A stretch of 64,000 nt of DNA from NCBI RefSeq assembly GCF_017939745.1, contig NZ_JAGKQQ010000001.1, positions 7,207,299 through 7,271,298 of the forward strand, in the 5' to 3' direction. A program made the translations under genes and the position numbers. Origin of the DNA: Gemmata palustris. GTDB lineage: Bacteria > Planctomycetota > Planctomycetia > Gemmatales > Gemmataceae. Within the stretch, counting starts at the first letter, position 1; each line of letters opens with the position of its first letter. Below the pieces are notes generated by a model. It did no database searches. It saw nothing but the letters and a program-made list of their open reading frames with translations, and was not told the origin of the DNA. This document shows, piece by piece, positions 26,276-35,049 of this stretch.

Positions 26276-28332
26276 CGCACCCCGCGCCCCGCGTTGCCGC
26301 GGAATCGGCCCGCTACCGGATCGACCGGGCCGAGGCCATTAAGGACGGGTGGCAGCGCGACCGGCGCCCTGACGCCGCGGCCGCACTGCGCGAGAACCCG
26401 GACATCGCCGGGGATCGCGCGGTCGCCATCGACCTCGCGTATGAAGAGTTCTGCACCCGTGAAGAGGCGGGCGAGGTTCTCGACTCGACGGCGTTCTGTG
26501 CCCGCTTCTCCTTCGGCGCCTCGCTGCGCCGGCTCCTCACGCTCCACCGGTTCCTCGACGATCACCCCGACGCACTCGGCGGGGTTCCGACGAACTGGCC
26601 CGCGGTCGGGGAGGACGTGGGCGACTTCTTCGTGCTCCGGGAACTGGGCCGCGGCAGCTTCTCCCGGGTCTACTTGGCGATTGAAACCACGGCCGGGGGG
26701 CGCCCGGTCGCGCTGAAAGTCTCCGCCGCGGGCAGCCGCGAGGCCGATACGCTCGGGCCGCTGTCCCACCCGCACCTCACCCCGGTGCTGTCGTCCCGGT
26801 CGGCCGGTAACTGGACCGTCGTCGCCATGCCGTTTGTGGGGACGGCGACCCTGGAAGACGTGTTGTCGGTGGCCTGGCGCTCGGATCGGGACGAGGCGCC
26901 GCGGTCGGCCGCCGTTCTGCTCGAAGCGGCCGGGTGCGGCGGGACCGGGGACGATCCGCCGGTTCTCCCCGGTCCCGCGTTCCCACTCCGCCGCGCGACC
27001 TACGAGGACGCGGTGGGGGCGGTCGCGGCCGGGCTGTTCGCCGGCGTCGCGTACCTGCACGAACAGGGCATCGCCCACCGCGACCTCAAGCCGTCGAACG
27101 TGCTCCTCGGCCCGAACGGGCACCCGTACCTACTGGACTTCAACCTCGCGTCCCGGTCCACCGACCCGTGGCGCCTGGTCGGTACGCTCCCGTACATGGC
27201 CCCGGAACAACTCGCACTGATGGCGGAGGAGTCCGCGAGCCCGCCCCCGGACGGGCGCCCCGGCGACGTGTTCGCGTGCGGGGTCGTTCTGTTTGAACTG
27301 TTGACCGGTCGGCACCCGTTCGGTGACCCGAGCGCGCTCTCCGCCAAACTCGGACGGGAGCACGTGGCCGCGGCCCTCCTCAACGCGCAGCGGGCCGGTC
27401 ACCTTCCCCTCGCTCCTCTCAATCCCCGGGTCCGGCGCGCCGTTCGCGCCGCGATCGGGCGCTGCTTGGCGCTCGACCCGCAGAGCCGGCCCACCGCGGC
27501 CGAATTGGTCGCACTGTTCACGCGGATCAGTGCCCCGCGGGCGCGGCGGTTCGTGGTTCCCGTTCTCGCCGGTGCGGGAATCTTGGGGCTGGTGCTGGGG
27601 TACGCGATACTTCGCCCCTCCACCGTTCCCGCGGAGCCGGTGGCGCCCGCGTCGGAACCACCGGAGCTTTCCCCGCGCCAGCGCGCGATGAATCTGTACC
27701 AACAGGGGAAGTACGATCTGGCGGCCGTGGAGTTTCAGAATATTGCGGCGGCGGACAACGACGGCCGAGCCTACGGTCACGCGGCCCACTGTCTGTCGGA
27801 GTGCCGGATTCGTGACGGGGCGATTAAGGCCGCTGACGAAGCGATTCGCCGGGGCTACCGCGAGGCCCCGGTGTACGCGAACCGGGCTTACGATCACTTC
27901 CAAGGTGGCGACCTGGAGGCGGCGAAAGCCGACTGTGATGAGGCGCTTCGCCGCGACCCGAATCTGTTAGCGGCTCGGTTCACGCGCGCCGACGTGTACC
28001 TCCAATGGTACTTCAAGAGCGGTGCGGTCATTCCGCAAGAAGCGATCTCCGACATCGACCGGGTGACGGCGGGCGCGCCGAACGTTCCGGACGCCTGGAT
28101 TACCGCCGCGCAAATACACCTCCTCGCGCCCGATGGCGGACCCGCGGCGCGGGACGCCGCGGTGCGGGCGGTACGGCACGCGGTCTCGGCTGGGAGCCCC
28201 TCCAAGGTGATCGAGAGCAACCCGGTGTTGCAAGAACTCGCGGATCACCCCGCCTTCAAAGACGCGCTGGCCCCGCGCGCCAATCACGTCGCCCCGTCCA
28301 TCAATTTGCACCTCGCGAAACTCGCTCCCTGA
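26272..28332 (+). CDS. Membrane Ser/Thr protein kinase with TPR domain
   Basis: 686 residues from ATG 26272. An N-terminal region (1-115) is typical of planctomycete kinases. The kinase domain (about 120-410) has RELGRGSFSRVYLA (Gly loop), PVALKVS (Lys), HRDLKPSNVLL (catalytic loop) and GTLPYMAPEQL. The metal-binding DFG is DFN here (Asp near 289). One membrane helix (FVVPVLAGAGILGLVLGYAI, about 425-445) is followed by an outside region with tetratricopeptide-like repeats (about 475-600). It may sense an extracytoplasmic cue and act on the coupled sigma factor. Confidence 0.9.
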   Translation: MTHPAPRVAAESARYRIDRAEAIKDGWQRDRRPDAAAALRENPDIAGDRAVAIDLAYEEFCTREEAGEVLDSTAFCARFSFGASLRRLLTLHRFLDDHPDALGGVPTNWPAVGEDVGDFFVLRELGRGSFSRVYLAIETTAGGRPVALKVSAAGSREADTLGPLSHPHLTPVLSSRSAGNWTVVAMPFVGTATLEDVLSVAWRSDRDEAPRSAAVLLEAAGCGGTGDDPPVLPGPAFPLRRATYEDAVGAVAAGLFAGVAYLHEQGIAHRDLKPSNVLLGPNGHPYLLDFNLASRSTDPWRLVGTLPYMAPEQLALMAEESASPPPDGRPGDVFACGVVLFELLTGRHPFGDPSALSAKLGREHVAAALLNAQRAGHLPLAPLNPRVRRAVRAAIGRCLALDPQSRPTAAELVALFTRISAPRARRFVVPVLAGAGILGLVLGYAILRPSTVPAEPVAPASEPPELSPRQRAMNLYQQGKYDLAAVEFQNIAAADNDGRAYGHAAHCLSECRIRDGAIKAADEAIRRGYREAPVYANRAYDHFQGGDLEAAKADCDEALRRDPNLLAARFTRADVYLQWYFKSGAVIPQEAISDIDRVTAGAPNVPDAWITAAQIHLLAPDGGPAARDAAVRAVRHAVSAGSPSKVIESNPVLQELADHPAFKDALAPRANHVAPSINLHLAKLAP

Positions 28333-28563
28333 CGCGGGCCGAGCGGCCGATCACCTCCGGGGCACCGGCCCCAATCTCTTTACACACCCATCACCGAATA
28401 CACTCGGTACCGCATCTGAGCCAACAAACTGTTGGTGGGGGAGGTCGTCTGCCGAAAATCATGTCCAGTACCGCAACGGAATCGCAACTCCCTGAGTGTC
28501 CCGCTCTCCGCGGTACCGGGTGGCAGGCGCCATCTGTTCCCCAACGTCTGTCGGGATCAGGTC

Positions 28564-29121
28564 ATGCGGAGCTTTCGTCAGGCGTCCGGTTCGAGCGCTA
28601 ATCGGTTCCGAGCCCGTTTATCGCTGGAGGCGCTCGATTCGCGGCTGGCCCCATCGTCCCTACTCGACGACTCGACACAAGGCGTCTTCGTTCTGCTCCC
28701 CGCGCCTGTCATTGACCCCGCGAACGTGATCGCGGTTTCGAGCGCGCCGCTGCCCGGTGCGACCGCCGACCCGACTCTAGTAAGGATGGACGCGGACGCG
28801 ACGCAGGAAATCTACGCACCGGTTACGGCCGTAAACGTTGCCCCGCGCATTATCAACTTCAAAGGCGTTGAGGCGATCGGTGGGGTGTGGCGGTTCTCGG
28901 GTGACGTAATCGGCCCCGCACCCGCGGGACTCGTAATCCAGTTCGGTGGGGTACCGGCCACGCTCCAGAACAAGGCGACAACAACCGACGCCACCGGGCA
29001 CTTCTCTGTGACCTATTTGATGAAGATGGACGGGACCGATAACGGCCTCGCGTCCGCGAAGACGACCGACGCCAACGGCCTCGCCTCGAACCTCGCACTT
29101 TACAACATCAGCCCGGGTTAA
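28564..29121 (+). CDS. Exported protein with planctomycete LSLEALDSR N-terminal motif
   Basis: 185 residues from ATG 28564; earlier in-frame starts give Cys/Arg-rich sequence. The N-terminus FRARLSLEALDSRLAPSSLL is the R-LSLE-LE-R-P motif found at the start of many secreted planctomycete proteins. The rest is a beta-rich Ig-like module: VWRFSGDVIGPAPAGLVIQF, ATTTDATGHFSVTYLMK, KTTDANGLASNLALYN. It is probably surface-exposed or secreted. Confidence 0.75.
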   Translation: MRSFRQASGSSANRFRARLSLEALDSRLAPSSLLDDSTQGVFVLLPAPVIDPANVIAVSSAPLPGATADPTLVRMDADATQEIYAPVTAVNVAPRIINFKGVEAIGGVWRFSGDVIGPAPAGLVIQFGGVPATLQNKATTTDATGHFSVTYLMKMDGTDNGLASAKTTDANGLASNLALYNISPG

Positions 29122-29160
29122 TGCCCGCTCACGGACCACCCGCACACACCGGAGGCGCAT

Positions 29161-29481
29161 GTGGAACTGGCCGGTTCGACACTCAGGGGGCACCCGGGCG
29201 AAGTACGGGCCGGGTTCCACCGATTGGCCACGCGGATTCTGGGCGAGAGCCGGGGGCTCCCGCCCGACAAACTGGCGGCCCTGCTCCTCCCGATGGTGCG
29301 TCGGGCCGTCCGAACCGAGCGCGGCCCGGCCGCTCTCGTCGGCTGGCTCCGCCAGCGCCCCGGCGCCCCGCGCGCGGGCCACCACTCCGAGGGCGCGGAG
29401 CGGCTCTTGACCGAAGACCTGGTGCGCGCGTTGGTCGATACCGCGGGCACCCCGGCCGACACACTCGATGACTCGCACTAG
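29161..29481 (+). CDS. Small hypothetical protein
   Basis: 106 residues from a GTG at 29161, with GGAGG eight bases upstream. Contains a helical stretch GLPPDKLAALLLPMVRRAVR and ERLLTEDLVRALVDTAG. No family is recognised. An overlapping ATG frame at 29159 has poor codon character. It ends 33 bases before the hybrid kinase and may be its partner. Confidence 0.5.
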   Translation: MELAGSTLRGHPGEVRAGFHRLATRILGESRGLPPDKLAALLLPMVRRAVRTERGPAALVGWLRQRPGAPRAGHHSEGAERLLTEDLVRALVDTAGTPADTLDDSH

Positions 29482-29514
29482 CAAGAGGGGGCCCGGCCCC
29501 GCGGCGGACTTACT

Positions 29515-31779
29515 ATGACGCCCAGCTCCGTCCCAGACGAATTCTGCCGGCTGCTCGATTCCACCTCGGACCCGATCGTAATCGTGGACGAGGCGGGCCG
29601 GGTCGCGTTCGTAAACACCCGAGCCGAAAAGTTGTTCGGGTACGCGCGCGCCGAACTGCTGGGGCGCCCGGCCGAGCTGCTCATCCCGGAATGGTTCCGG
29701 GTGGACGGGCGCGCGCGAACCGATCCCGGGCACCGGGGTCCGCAGCCGCACTCGGTGGGTGCGGGGTTCGCGCCTTCCGGGCGCCGAAAGGACGGGACCG
29801 AGTTCCCGGTTCGGGTCAACCGGGGCCAGGTGCGGATCGACGGGCGCCTCGTCCTCGCGATCGTCACCGACATCTCCTCGACCCGCGCCGGTGGGGAGGC
29901 CGGGCCGCACGGGAGCGAGGAACTGTTCTGGGGCGTTTTTGAGCACGCGGGGGTGCCCACCGCGCTCACCGACACCGAGAACCGCTTCATCCGGGTGAAC
30001 GCCGCGTTCGCCCGGATGTTCGGTTATTTTCAGTCCGAGATGTTCGGGATGCTGGCGGCCGACATCGTCCACCCGGACGACCTCCACGAGAGCCTCGCAA
30101 CGGGCAAGGCCTTGTTCACGGGGGGGCGCCAGCAGATCCAAGCAGAAACGCGGTACCTGCACCGGGACGGGAGCGTGATCTGGGGGCTGACGAACGTGTC
30201 TCTCGTTCGCGGCCCGAACGGGCGGGTGCCGGTGTGCCTGAATCAGATTCAGGACGTAACCGCCCGAAAACTGGTCGAAAACGAAGCCCGGCTCGGCGCA
30301 GTGCGGTTCCGCGCGTTTTTCGATGCGACCGCGACCGTGGTCGGGATGGTCGAGGTCGCTCCCGACGCCCGCATCCTCTGGGCCAACGACACGTTCAGTC
30401 AGATGATCGGCTATTCGCTGGCGGAACTGAACGAGATGTCCGGGACCGAGGTGCTTTTCCCCGAGGACCGGGCCGGTGTTCTGGCCCAGTACGGCGAGGT
30501 CGCAGCGGGCCGGGTGCGGTCCTACGAGGCGGACCGGCGGTACCGCCGGAAGGACGGCTCCGCGCTCCGGGCGCGGGTCCGCGTTGTGTCCCAGGCCGAC
30601 GCCGAGGCGCCGGCGCGCGTTTCCATTGTGGTGATCGACCAAGCGGAGCGGAAAGAAGCCGGGGAGCCGGTCCCGCTCGTGCAGAAGGCGGAGCCGGCCG
30701 AGCAGCGCGTCGGGGGGCTCGCTCACGACCTCAACAACTTGTTGACGGTCATCAACGGGTACGCCGAAATGCTCGCCGAACGGGTTCCGAGCGCGGACCC
30801 GATTTACGAATTCGCACAAGGGGCGTCGGCCGCGTGCCAGCGCGCCGCGGAACTGACGCGGCAGCTCCTGGTATCCAGTCGCCGGGCCGCCGTGAAACCG
30901 AAAATTGTCGATCTAAACGCGGCGGTGGTGCAATCCGCACCGCTCCTGCGCCACCTCCTCGGAACGGGCGTGGTCCTGAGTACCGACCTGGCACGCGATC
31001 TGAACGGCGTGCGAGCGGACCCGGCACAAGTGGAGCAGGTGATCCTGAACCTCGCCGTCAATGCGCGGGACGCGATGCCCCGGGGCGGTAGTCTGACCAT
31101 CGAGACGCGCAGCGTCCGGTTACGGGACGAGCACCGGGGCGCGTACCCCGATCTCGCGCCCGGTGAGTACGCGCAGTTGGTCGTGTCCGATACCGGCGCG
31201 GGGATGACGAGCGAGGTCAGGGCGCGGGTGTTCGAGCCGTTCTTCACCACGAAGGACGTCGGGAAGGGGACCGGGCTGGGGCTCGCGGTCGTCGACGGGA
31301 TTATCAAGCAGTGCGGCGGGCGGGTGGACGTGGAGAGCGAAGTGGGCGTCGGGACCACGTTCAAAATTCTCCTCCCCGCCCTTGCCCCCGTTGCCGGATC
31401 GATTCGGCTCGTGTCCCGGGACGCGGGGACGGTACTGCTGGTCGAGAACGAGGGCGAAGTGCGGGAGCTCGCCCGGCGCGCGCTGGAGGGGCAGGGGTAC
31501 CGCGTACTGGAAGCAACAGGCGGGGCCGAGGCGCTGCGGCTCGCGCGGGAGCACACCGGGCCGATCGAGCTCCTGATGACGGACGTCGTGATGCCGGAAG
31601 TGGGCGGGCGCGAGGTCGCGGACGTTCTGCGGGTGCGGCACCCCGGCATCAAGGTTTTGTACGTCGGCGGCCCCACGGACAACGCGACGATCGGGGACGC
31701 GGACGCGGTCCTTCAGAAGCCGTTCACGCCACTCTCGTTGGCCTACAAGGTGCGAACGGTCATCGGCAGCGCGGTCTGA
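29515..31779 (+). CDS. Multi-PAS hybrid histidine kinase with C-terminal receiver
   Basis: 754 residues, soluble. Three PAS domains (about 10-120, 140-260, 265-385) have typical PIVIVDEAGRVAFVNTRAEK, ENRFIRVNAAFARMFGY and ARILWANDTFSQMIGY segments. HisKA has the H box LAHDLNNLLTVINGY (His near 403). HATPase has NLAVNARDAMPRGG, VSDTGAGM and KGTGLGLAVV. The receiver (about 638-754) has VLLVENEGEV, LLMTDVVMPEVGG (phospho-acceptor Asp near 688) and LQKPF. This layout is common among soluble planctomycete and myxobacterial hybrid kinases; the signal is unknown. Confidence 0.92.
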   Translation: MTPSSVPDEFCRLLDSTSDPIVIVDEAGRVAFVNTRAEKLFGYARAELLGRPAELLIPEWFRVDGRARTDPGHRGPQPHSVGAGFAPSGRRKDGTEFPVRVNRGQVRIDGRLVLAIVTDISSTRAGGEAGPHGSEELFWGVFEHAGVPTALTDTENRFIRVNAAFARMFGYFQSEMFGMLAADIVHPDDLHESLATGKALFTGGRQQIQAETRYLHRDGSVIWGLTNVSLVRGPNGRVPVCLNQIQDVTARKLVENEARLGAVRFRAFFDATATVVGMVEVAPDARILWANDTFSQMIGYSLAELNEMSGTEVLFPEDRAGVLAQYGEVAAGRVRSYEADRRYRRKDGSALRARVRVVSQADAEAPARVSIVVIDQAERKEAGEPVPLVQKAEPAEQRVGGLAHDLNNLLTVINGYAEMLAERVPSADPIYEFAQGASAACQRAAELTRQLLVSSRRAAVKPKIVDLNAAVVQSAPLLRHLLGTGVVLSTDLARDLNGVRADPAQVEQVILNLAVNARDAMPRGGSLTIETRSVRLRDEHRGAYPDLAPGEYAQLVVSDTGAGMTSEVRARVFEPFFTTKDVGKGTGLGLAVVDGIIKQCGGRVDVESEVGVGTTFKILLPALAPVAGSIRLVSRDAGTVLLVENEGEVRELARRALEGQGYRVLEATGGAEALRLAREHTGPIELLMTDVVMPEVGGREVADVLRVRHPGIKVLYVGGPTDNATIGDADAVLQKPFTPLSLAYKVRTVIGSAV

Positions 31780-31870
31780 TCGTGCTCCTTCTCCGAACCC
31801 GGTGCGTTGCGAGCGCCGTCTGCGGCGGTCACGTCTAAGTTGCTGTTGTTATTGGGCTTCTGCTTTCGAT

Positions 31871-32008
31871 GCTAACATTGGCTAACATTTTGGCTATCGT
31901 TGCGATCTGTACTGATTGCCGAACTCATATTCGCAACAAATACCAGTGTTTTAATCTCATTGGTGCTGTTGCGTCGGGGCCGGCTCTGGCTAATAAACGC
32001 TAACATTT
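31871..32008. repeat. CTAACATT repeats left of the insertion sequence
   Basis: GCTAACATTGGCTAACATTT at 31871-31890, with a further GCTAACATTT at 31999-32008. The same motif is found between gspE and gspF. The 31780-32093 gap is A+T-rich and holds no gene. Confidence 0.6.
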
Positions 32009-32093
32009 CTGCTTTATTAGTTGCCCCCCCCTCACCCTCCGACACAGGCACTCAAATCGTGCTTTCAAATCGTTCAAGGTTGATAACTATAGG

Positions 32094-33156
32094 TGTTACG
32101 CAGTGCAGCGTTTTTGGTCCTTGCGCGAGCGGCTCGTTGGGCCTACGATCGTGTCATGAGCGTGCCCAAGGTGTTTCCGCGTGACTACATCGAGTTCTTG
32201 ATCGCGACCCCGAAGGCGTGCTCGGGAACGGAGGCCGCGCGGGTGCAACCGGAACAACCGGACCCACCGGCCCACGACGCGTTTACCCGACTGCTGACCC
32301 GGTTGGAACCCGATCCCGACACCCTCTGGGCCGACGCGCAAGCCCAGGTCCGGCGGGACGACGGGGTTCTCGTCGTGGACGACTCGACCCTGGACAAGCC
32401 GTATGCCCGGTCCATCGAATTGGTCACCCGACACTGGTCCGGCAAGCACCGCGCGGTGGTCCAGGGGATCAACCTGGTGTCCCTGCTGTGGACCGATGGG
32501 GACCGACACATCCCGTGCGACTACCGCGTGTACGACAAGGCCGATGCTCGGACCAAGAACGATCACTTCGGGGACATGATTCGGACCGCCTACGCGCGGG
32601 GGTTCGCCCCTCGGTGCGTGGTGTTCGACGGCTGGTATAGCAGCCTGGAGAACCTGAAGTTGATCCGCAACTGCGGGTGGACGTGGCTCACCCGGCTCAA
32701 GTCGAATCGGCTGGTGAACCTCGACCGTCGGGGCACGCGAGCCCTAGCGGACACGGCCATTGCAGCCACGGGCACGGAGGTGTGGTTGCCCGGGTTCGGG
32801 TTGGTGAAGGTATTCGGGATTGCCACCCCAAACGGTGGCACCGTGTACTGGGCCACCAACGACCTGGGGATGGGCGACCTGACGCGGTTGCAATTCGCCG
32901 ACTTCTCCTGGGCCATCGAGCACTACCACCGGGGCATCAAGCAATGCACCGGCGTCGAGAGGTGTCAGTGCCGCACCGCCCGAGCCCAGCGGAACCACAT
33001 CGGGCTCGCCCTGCGTGCCTTCCTGCGGTTCGAGGCCCATTGCTTCGCAACCGGTATCAGTTGGATTGAAGCCAAGACCGCAATCATCCGGGACGCCGTC
33101 CGAGCCTACCTCGCACGCCCCTGTATTGGCTTCCCAAGCCATCGCACTGCGTAACA
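32094..33156 (+). mobile_element. Insertion sequence, 1063 bp, 13-bp terminal inverted repeats
   Basis: TGTTACGCAGTGC at 32094-32106 is matched by its exact reverse complement GCACTGCGTAACA at 33144-33156. One transposase gene fills the element and its stop codon lies inside the right end, as in compact insertion sequences. I cannot define a target-site duplication: the left flank is CTATAGG and the right flank ACTAAAC. Confidence 0.85.
32156..33154 (+). CDS. DDE transposase, IS701-like
   Basis: 332 residues from ATG 32156 (MSVPKVFPRDYIEFLIATP). The DDE-type core has GVLVVDDSTLDKPYARS (first Asp), LLWTDGDRHIPCDYRVYDK, CVVFDGWYSSLENLKLI (second Asp) and WAIEHYHRGIKQCTG (Glu). The frame is intact and the ends are paired, so the copy may be active. 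Family name is from the motif pattern and could be another DDE_5-type group. Confidence 0.8.
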   Translation: MSVPKVFPRDYIEFLIATPKACSGTEAARVQPEQPDPPAHDAFTRLLTRLEPDPDTLWADAQAQVRRDDGVLVVDDSTLDKPYARSIELVTRHWSGKHRAVVQGINLVSLLWTDGDRHIPCDYRVYDKADARTKNDHFGDMIRTAYARGFAPRCVVFDGWYSSLENLKLIRNCGWTWLTRLKSNRLVNLDRRGTRALADTAIAATGTEVWLPGFGLVKVFGIATPNGGTVYWATNDLGMGDLTRLQFADFSWAIEHYHRGIKQCTGVERCQCRTARAQRNHIGLALRAFLRFEAHCFATGISWIEAKTAIIRDAVRAYLARPCIGFPSHRTA

Positions 33157-33706
33157 ACTAAACTAGTGGTTCGCATTATTATACCGTGTAATTGAAGTGG
33201 ACAGAGTGTCGAATCGCTGATTGATATCAGCAGAGTCAATCGCGCGTCGGGCGCCTGTTCGATACAAAGATCGTTAGCTTTCTGCGTCATTCTCGTCGTT
33301 TACACGCGAGCACGTTTTTCCGCGTGCTTGCGTACCCCACACAACGTGCCGGGAGTTTTCGGCCCGATCGGGCCGCACTTAACAATTTCTTGTCGACACA
33401 AGCTGTTATCCCTATTGCACTTGCTTGCATGTGCGAGTGTTTATTCGTTTCCCTCGTGCGGCGCCGAACGGCTTCTGTTAAAATCCCCCGCTAGTGTTCT
33501 TCTCCCGAAGCGGTTCGCGGTGCAACCAAACCGTGAGTCGTTTACTACACCGGTGTCCCACACGGGGCGCTGTTCTCTTCCGAATCCCGTCGAATCGGTA
33601 CAGGGCCGCACGCATTTCCTTGCGGCCCGTTGGCGGTTCCTTGCGGCGGGTGGTGCGGGTCTCCAAATCTTCTCGCACCGGGGGAGCCTCACAGGAGGTT
33701 TCGATC
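33157..33706. other. Gap right of the insertion sequence
   Basis: 550 bases, A+T-richer than its neighbours. Open frames here have no recognisable character. GGAGG at about 33693 serves the Uma2 gene that follows. Confidence 0.5.
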
Positions 33707-34171
33707 ATGTCTACGACCGTCTTGCCCGCGCACCGTTCGCTCGCGGCCACTTCTCAGCGCCTGACCGAGAACTGGCTGCGTAACGTTTTTTCACCCGACC
33801 TGTACACCGTTCTCGGGCGCGACGCGAAAGCCGGTGCGCCCGACGACCACACCCCGGACGTCGCTGTCGTTCGTGCCCACCCGAAGACTGACGCCGAGCG
33901 CGGACCGATTCTCGTGATCGAGTTCGAGGACGCCGATACCGCCTACGACATTGCCGACCAAGCGGGCCGAAACGCCGCCGCGGGCGTACCCGATTACTGG
34001 GTGCTCGATGTGGTGGCCCGCAAGCTCACGATTTTCCGCGCCCCCCAACCGGACCCGGACGCGCCGCACGGTTTCTCCTACAAACAGACACGGGTCTGTT
34101 CGCCGAACGCGCTGGTCGCGCCGCTCTGGGCCGAACTGCACCTCGCGCAATTAGTCGACCTGTTGCCGTAA
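33707..34171 (+). CDS. Short Uma2 family protein
   Basis: 154 residues from ATG 33707, preceded by a good AGGAGG. Uma2 motifs: DHTPDVAVVRAHP, ILVIEFEDADTAYDIADQAG, AAAGVPDYWVLDVVARKLTI. It lacks the N-terminal part seen in the protein at 5271-6008, so it is a short form or was trimmed. It is followed after 20 bases by the RGCW family gene. Confidence 0.78.
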   Translation: MSTTVLPAHRSLAATSQRLTENWLRNVFSPDLYTVLGRDAKAGAPDDHTPDVAVVRAHPKTDAERGPILVIEFEDADTAYDIADQAGRNAAAGVPDYWVLDVVARKLTIFRAPQPDPDAPHGFSYKQTRVCSPNALVAPLWAELHLAQLVDLLP

Positions 34172-34191
34172 GTTCCTCCCCGGTCGGCACT

Positions 34192-34929
34192 ATGAGCGAA
34201 GACGAGTGGCTGACCGGGACCGATTTCACCGCGCACGTGCGGTTCGCACTCGACCACCTCTCCCCGCGCCGCCAGCGCTTGCTGGCGGCCGGGTTCTGTC
34301 GTGCGGTTAGTGATCTCTTCGATCACCCCGATTTGGTTAAGGCGCTCGACGTGATCGAGCGGTACGCCGACGGCCTCGTTCCGGCCGCTGCGGTCGAACG
34401 TGCCCGTAATTCGTGCCGCGAAATTGCTCAACGGGCTCACGACGTTTACGTTCGACGGGTTGACGGTAAGACCGAGAGCGGGGACGCGGTAAGAGAGTGG
34501 GTTCGGTCCCAGTTCGCGTGGGCACTCGCGTTCGCCGCGGCCACGCCGTTCTCGGTCGAAGAGGTCGGGAGACGTGCGGCCGGGGCCGCAGCTCCGGCCC
34601 GCGTCGGGGTCGTTCAAATGATGCCGATTTCCTCGGCTGAGTTGGACGACGCGAGCGCCACACAAGACGCCGTTATGCGCGGGGTCGTGCGTGAGATCGT
34701 CGGGAACCCGTTCCGGCCCGCGCTGTTCTATCGCGACTGGCAGACGGATACCGCAGTGTCACTCGCGCGCCAAATGTATGAGAGCCGCAATTTTAGTGCG
34801 CTGCCGATCCTCGCCGACGCGCTCCAGGACGCCGGGTGCGACGACGAGAACGCCCTCGCTCACTGCCGCGGAGAAGGGCCGCACTTCCGCGGGTGCTGGG
34901 TTCTTGATCTCGTGTTGGGCAAGGAATAG
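34192..34929 (+). CDS. Gemmata paralogue-family protein (TIGR02996-companion-like), C-terminus RGCW-LDLVLGKE
   Basis: 245 residues. The N-terminus MSEDEWLTGTDFTAHVRFAL resembles the MTEAEWLA...LEFL start of a large Gemmata-specific paralogue family. The middle has VREIVGNPFRPALFYRDW, and the end reads LPILADALQDAGC ... HFRGCWVLDLVLGKE. Function is unknown. A frameshifted relic of the same C-terminus is at 22131-22313, which supports repeated duplication in this genome. Confidence 0.7.
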   Translation: MSEDEWLTGTDFTAHVRFALDHLSPRRQRLLAAGFCRAVSDLFDHPDLVKALDVIERYADGLVPAAAVERARNSCREIAQRAHDVYVRRVDGKTESGDAVREWVRSQFAWALAFAAATPFSVEEVGRRAAGAAAPARVGVVQMMPISSAELDDASATQDAVMRGVVREIVGNPFRPALFYRDWQTDTAVSLARQMYESRNFSALPILADALQDAGCDDENALAHCRGEGPHFRGCWVLDLVLGKE

Positions 34930-34960
34930 CTCGCTTCGTGAGGGCGGTGCTGTGAACGCG

Positions 34961-35031
34961 AGCGAACGGCGCGGCGTAAGCCCGCCGGTAGTGGCTAAAA
35001 GCACCGACGGGCTTACGCCGCGCCGTTCGCT
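34961..35031. repeat. Palindromic repeat, copy A (24-bp perfect stem)
   Basis: AGCGAACGGCGCGGCGTAAG starts the left arm (34961-34984); the right arm is 35008-35031, and the loop contains GTGGCTAAAAGC. It sits between two convergent genes and may end both transcripts. A near-identical copy is at 50849-50913. Confidence 0.85.
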
Positions 35032-35049
35032 TGCACCCGCTCGCGGTAC

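Noticed and set aside
28777..30819. 680-residue minus-strand frame over the PAS kinase
   Set aside because: No domain pattern; crosses the exported protein and kinase genes that have clear plus-strand motifs.
32094..33156. Insertion sequence as cause of the nearby CTAACATT repeats
   Set aside because: The repeats also occur at 2960-3100, where no insertion sequence exists, and they are not part of the terminal inverted repeats.
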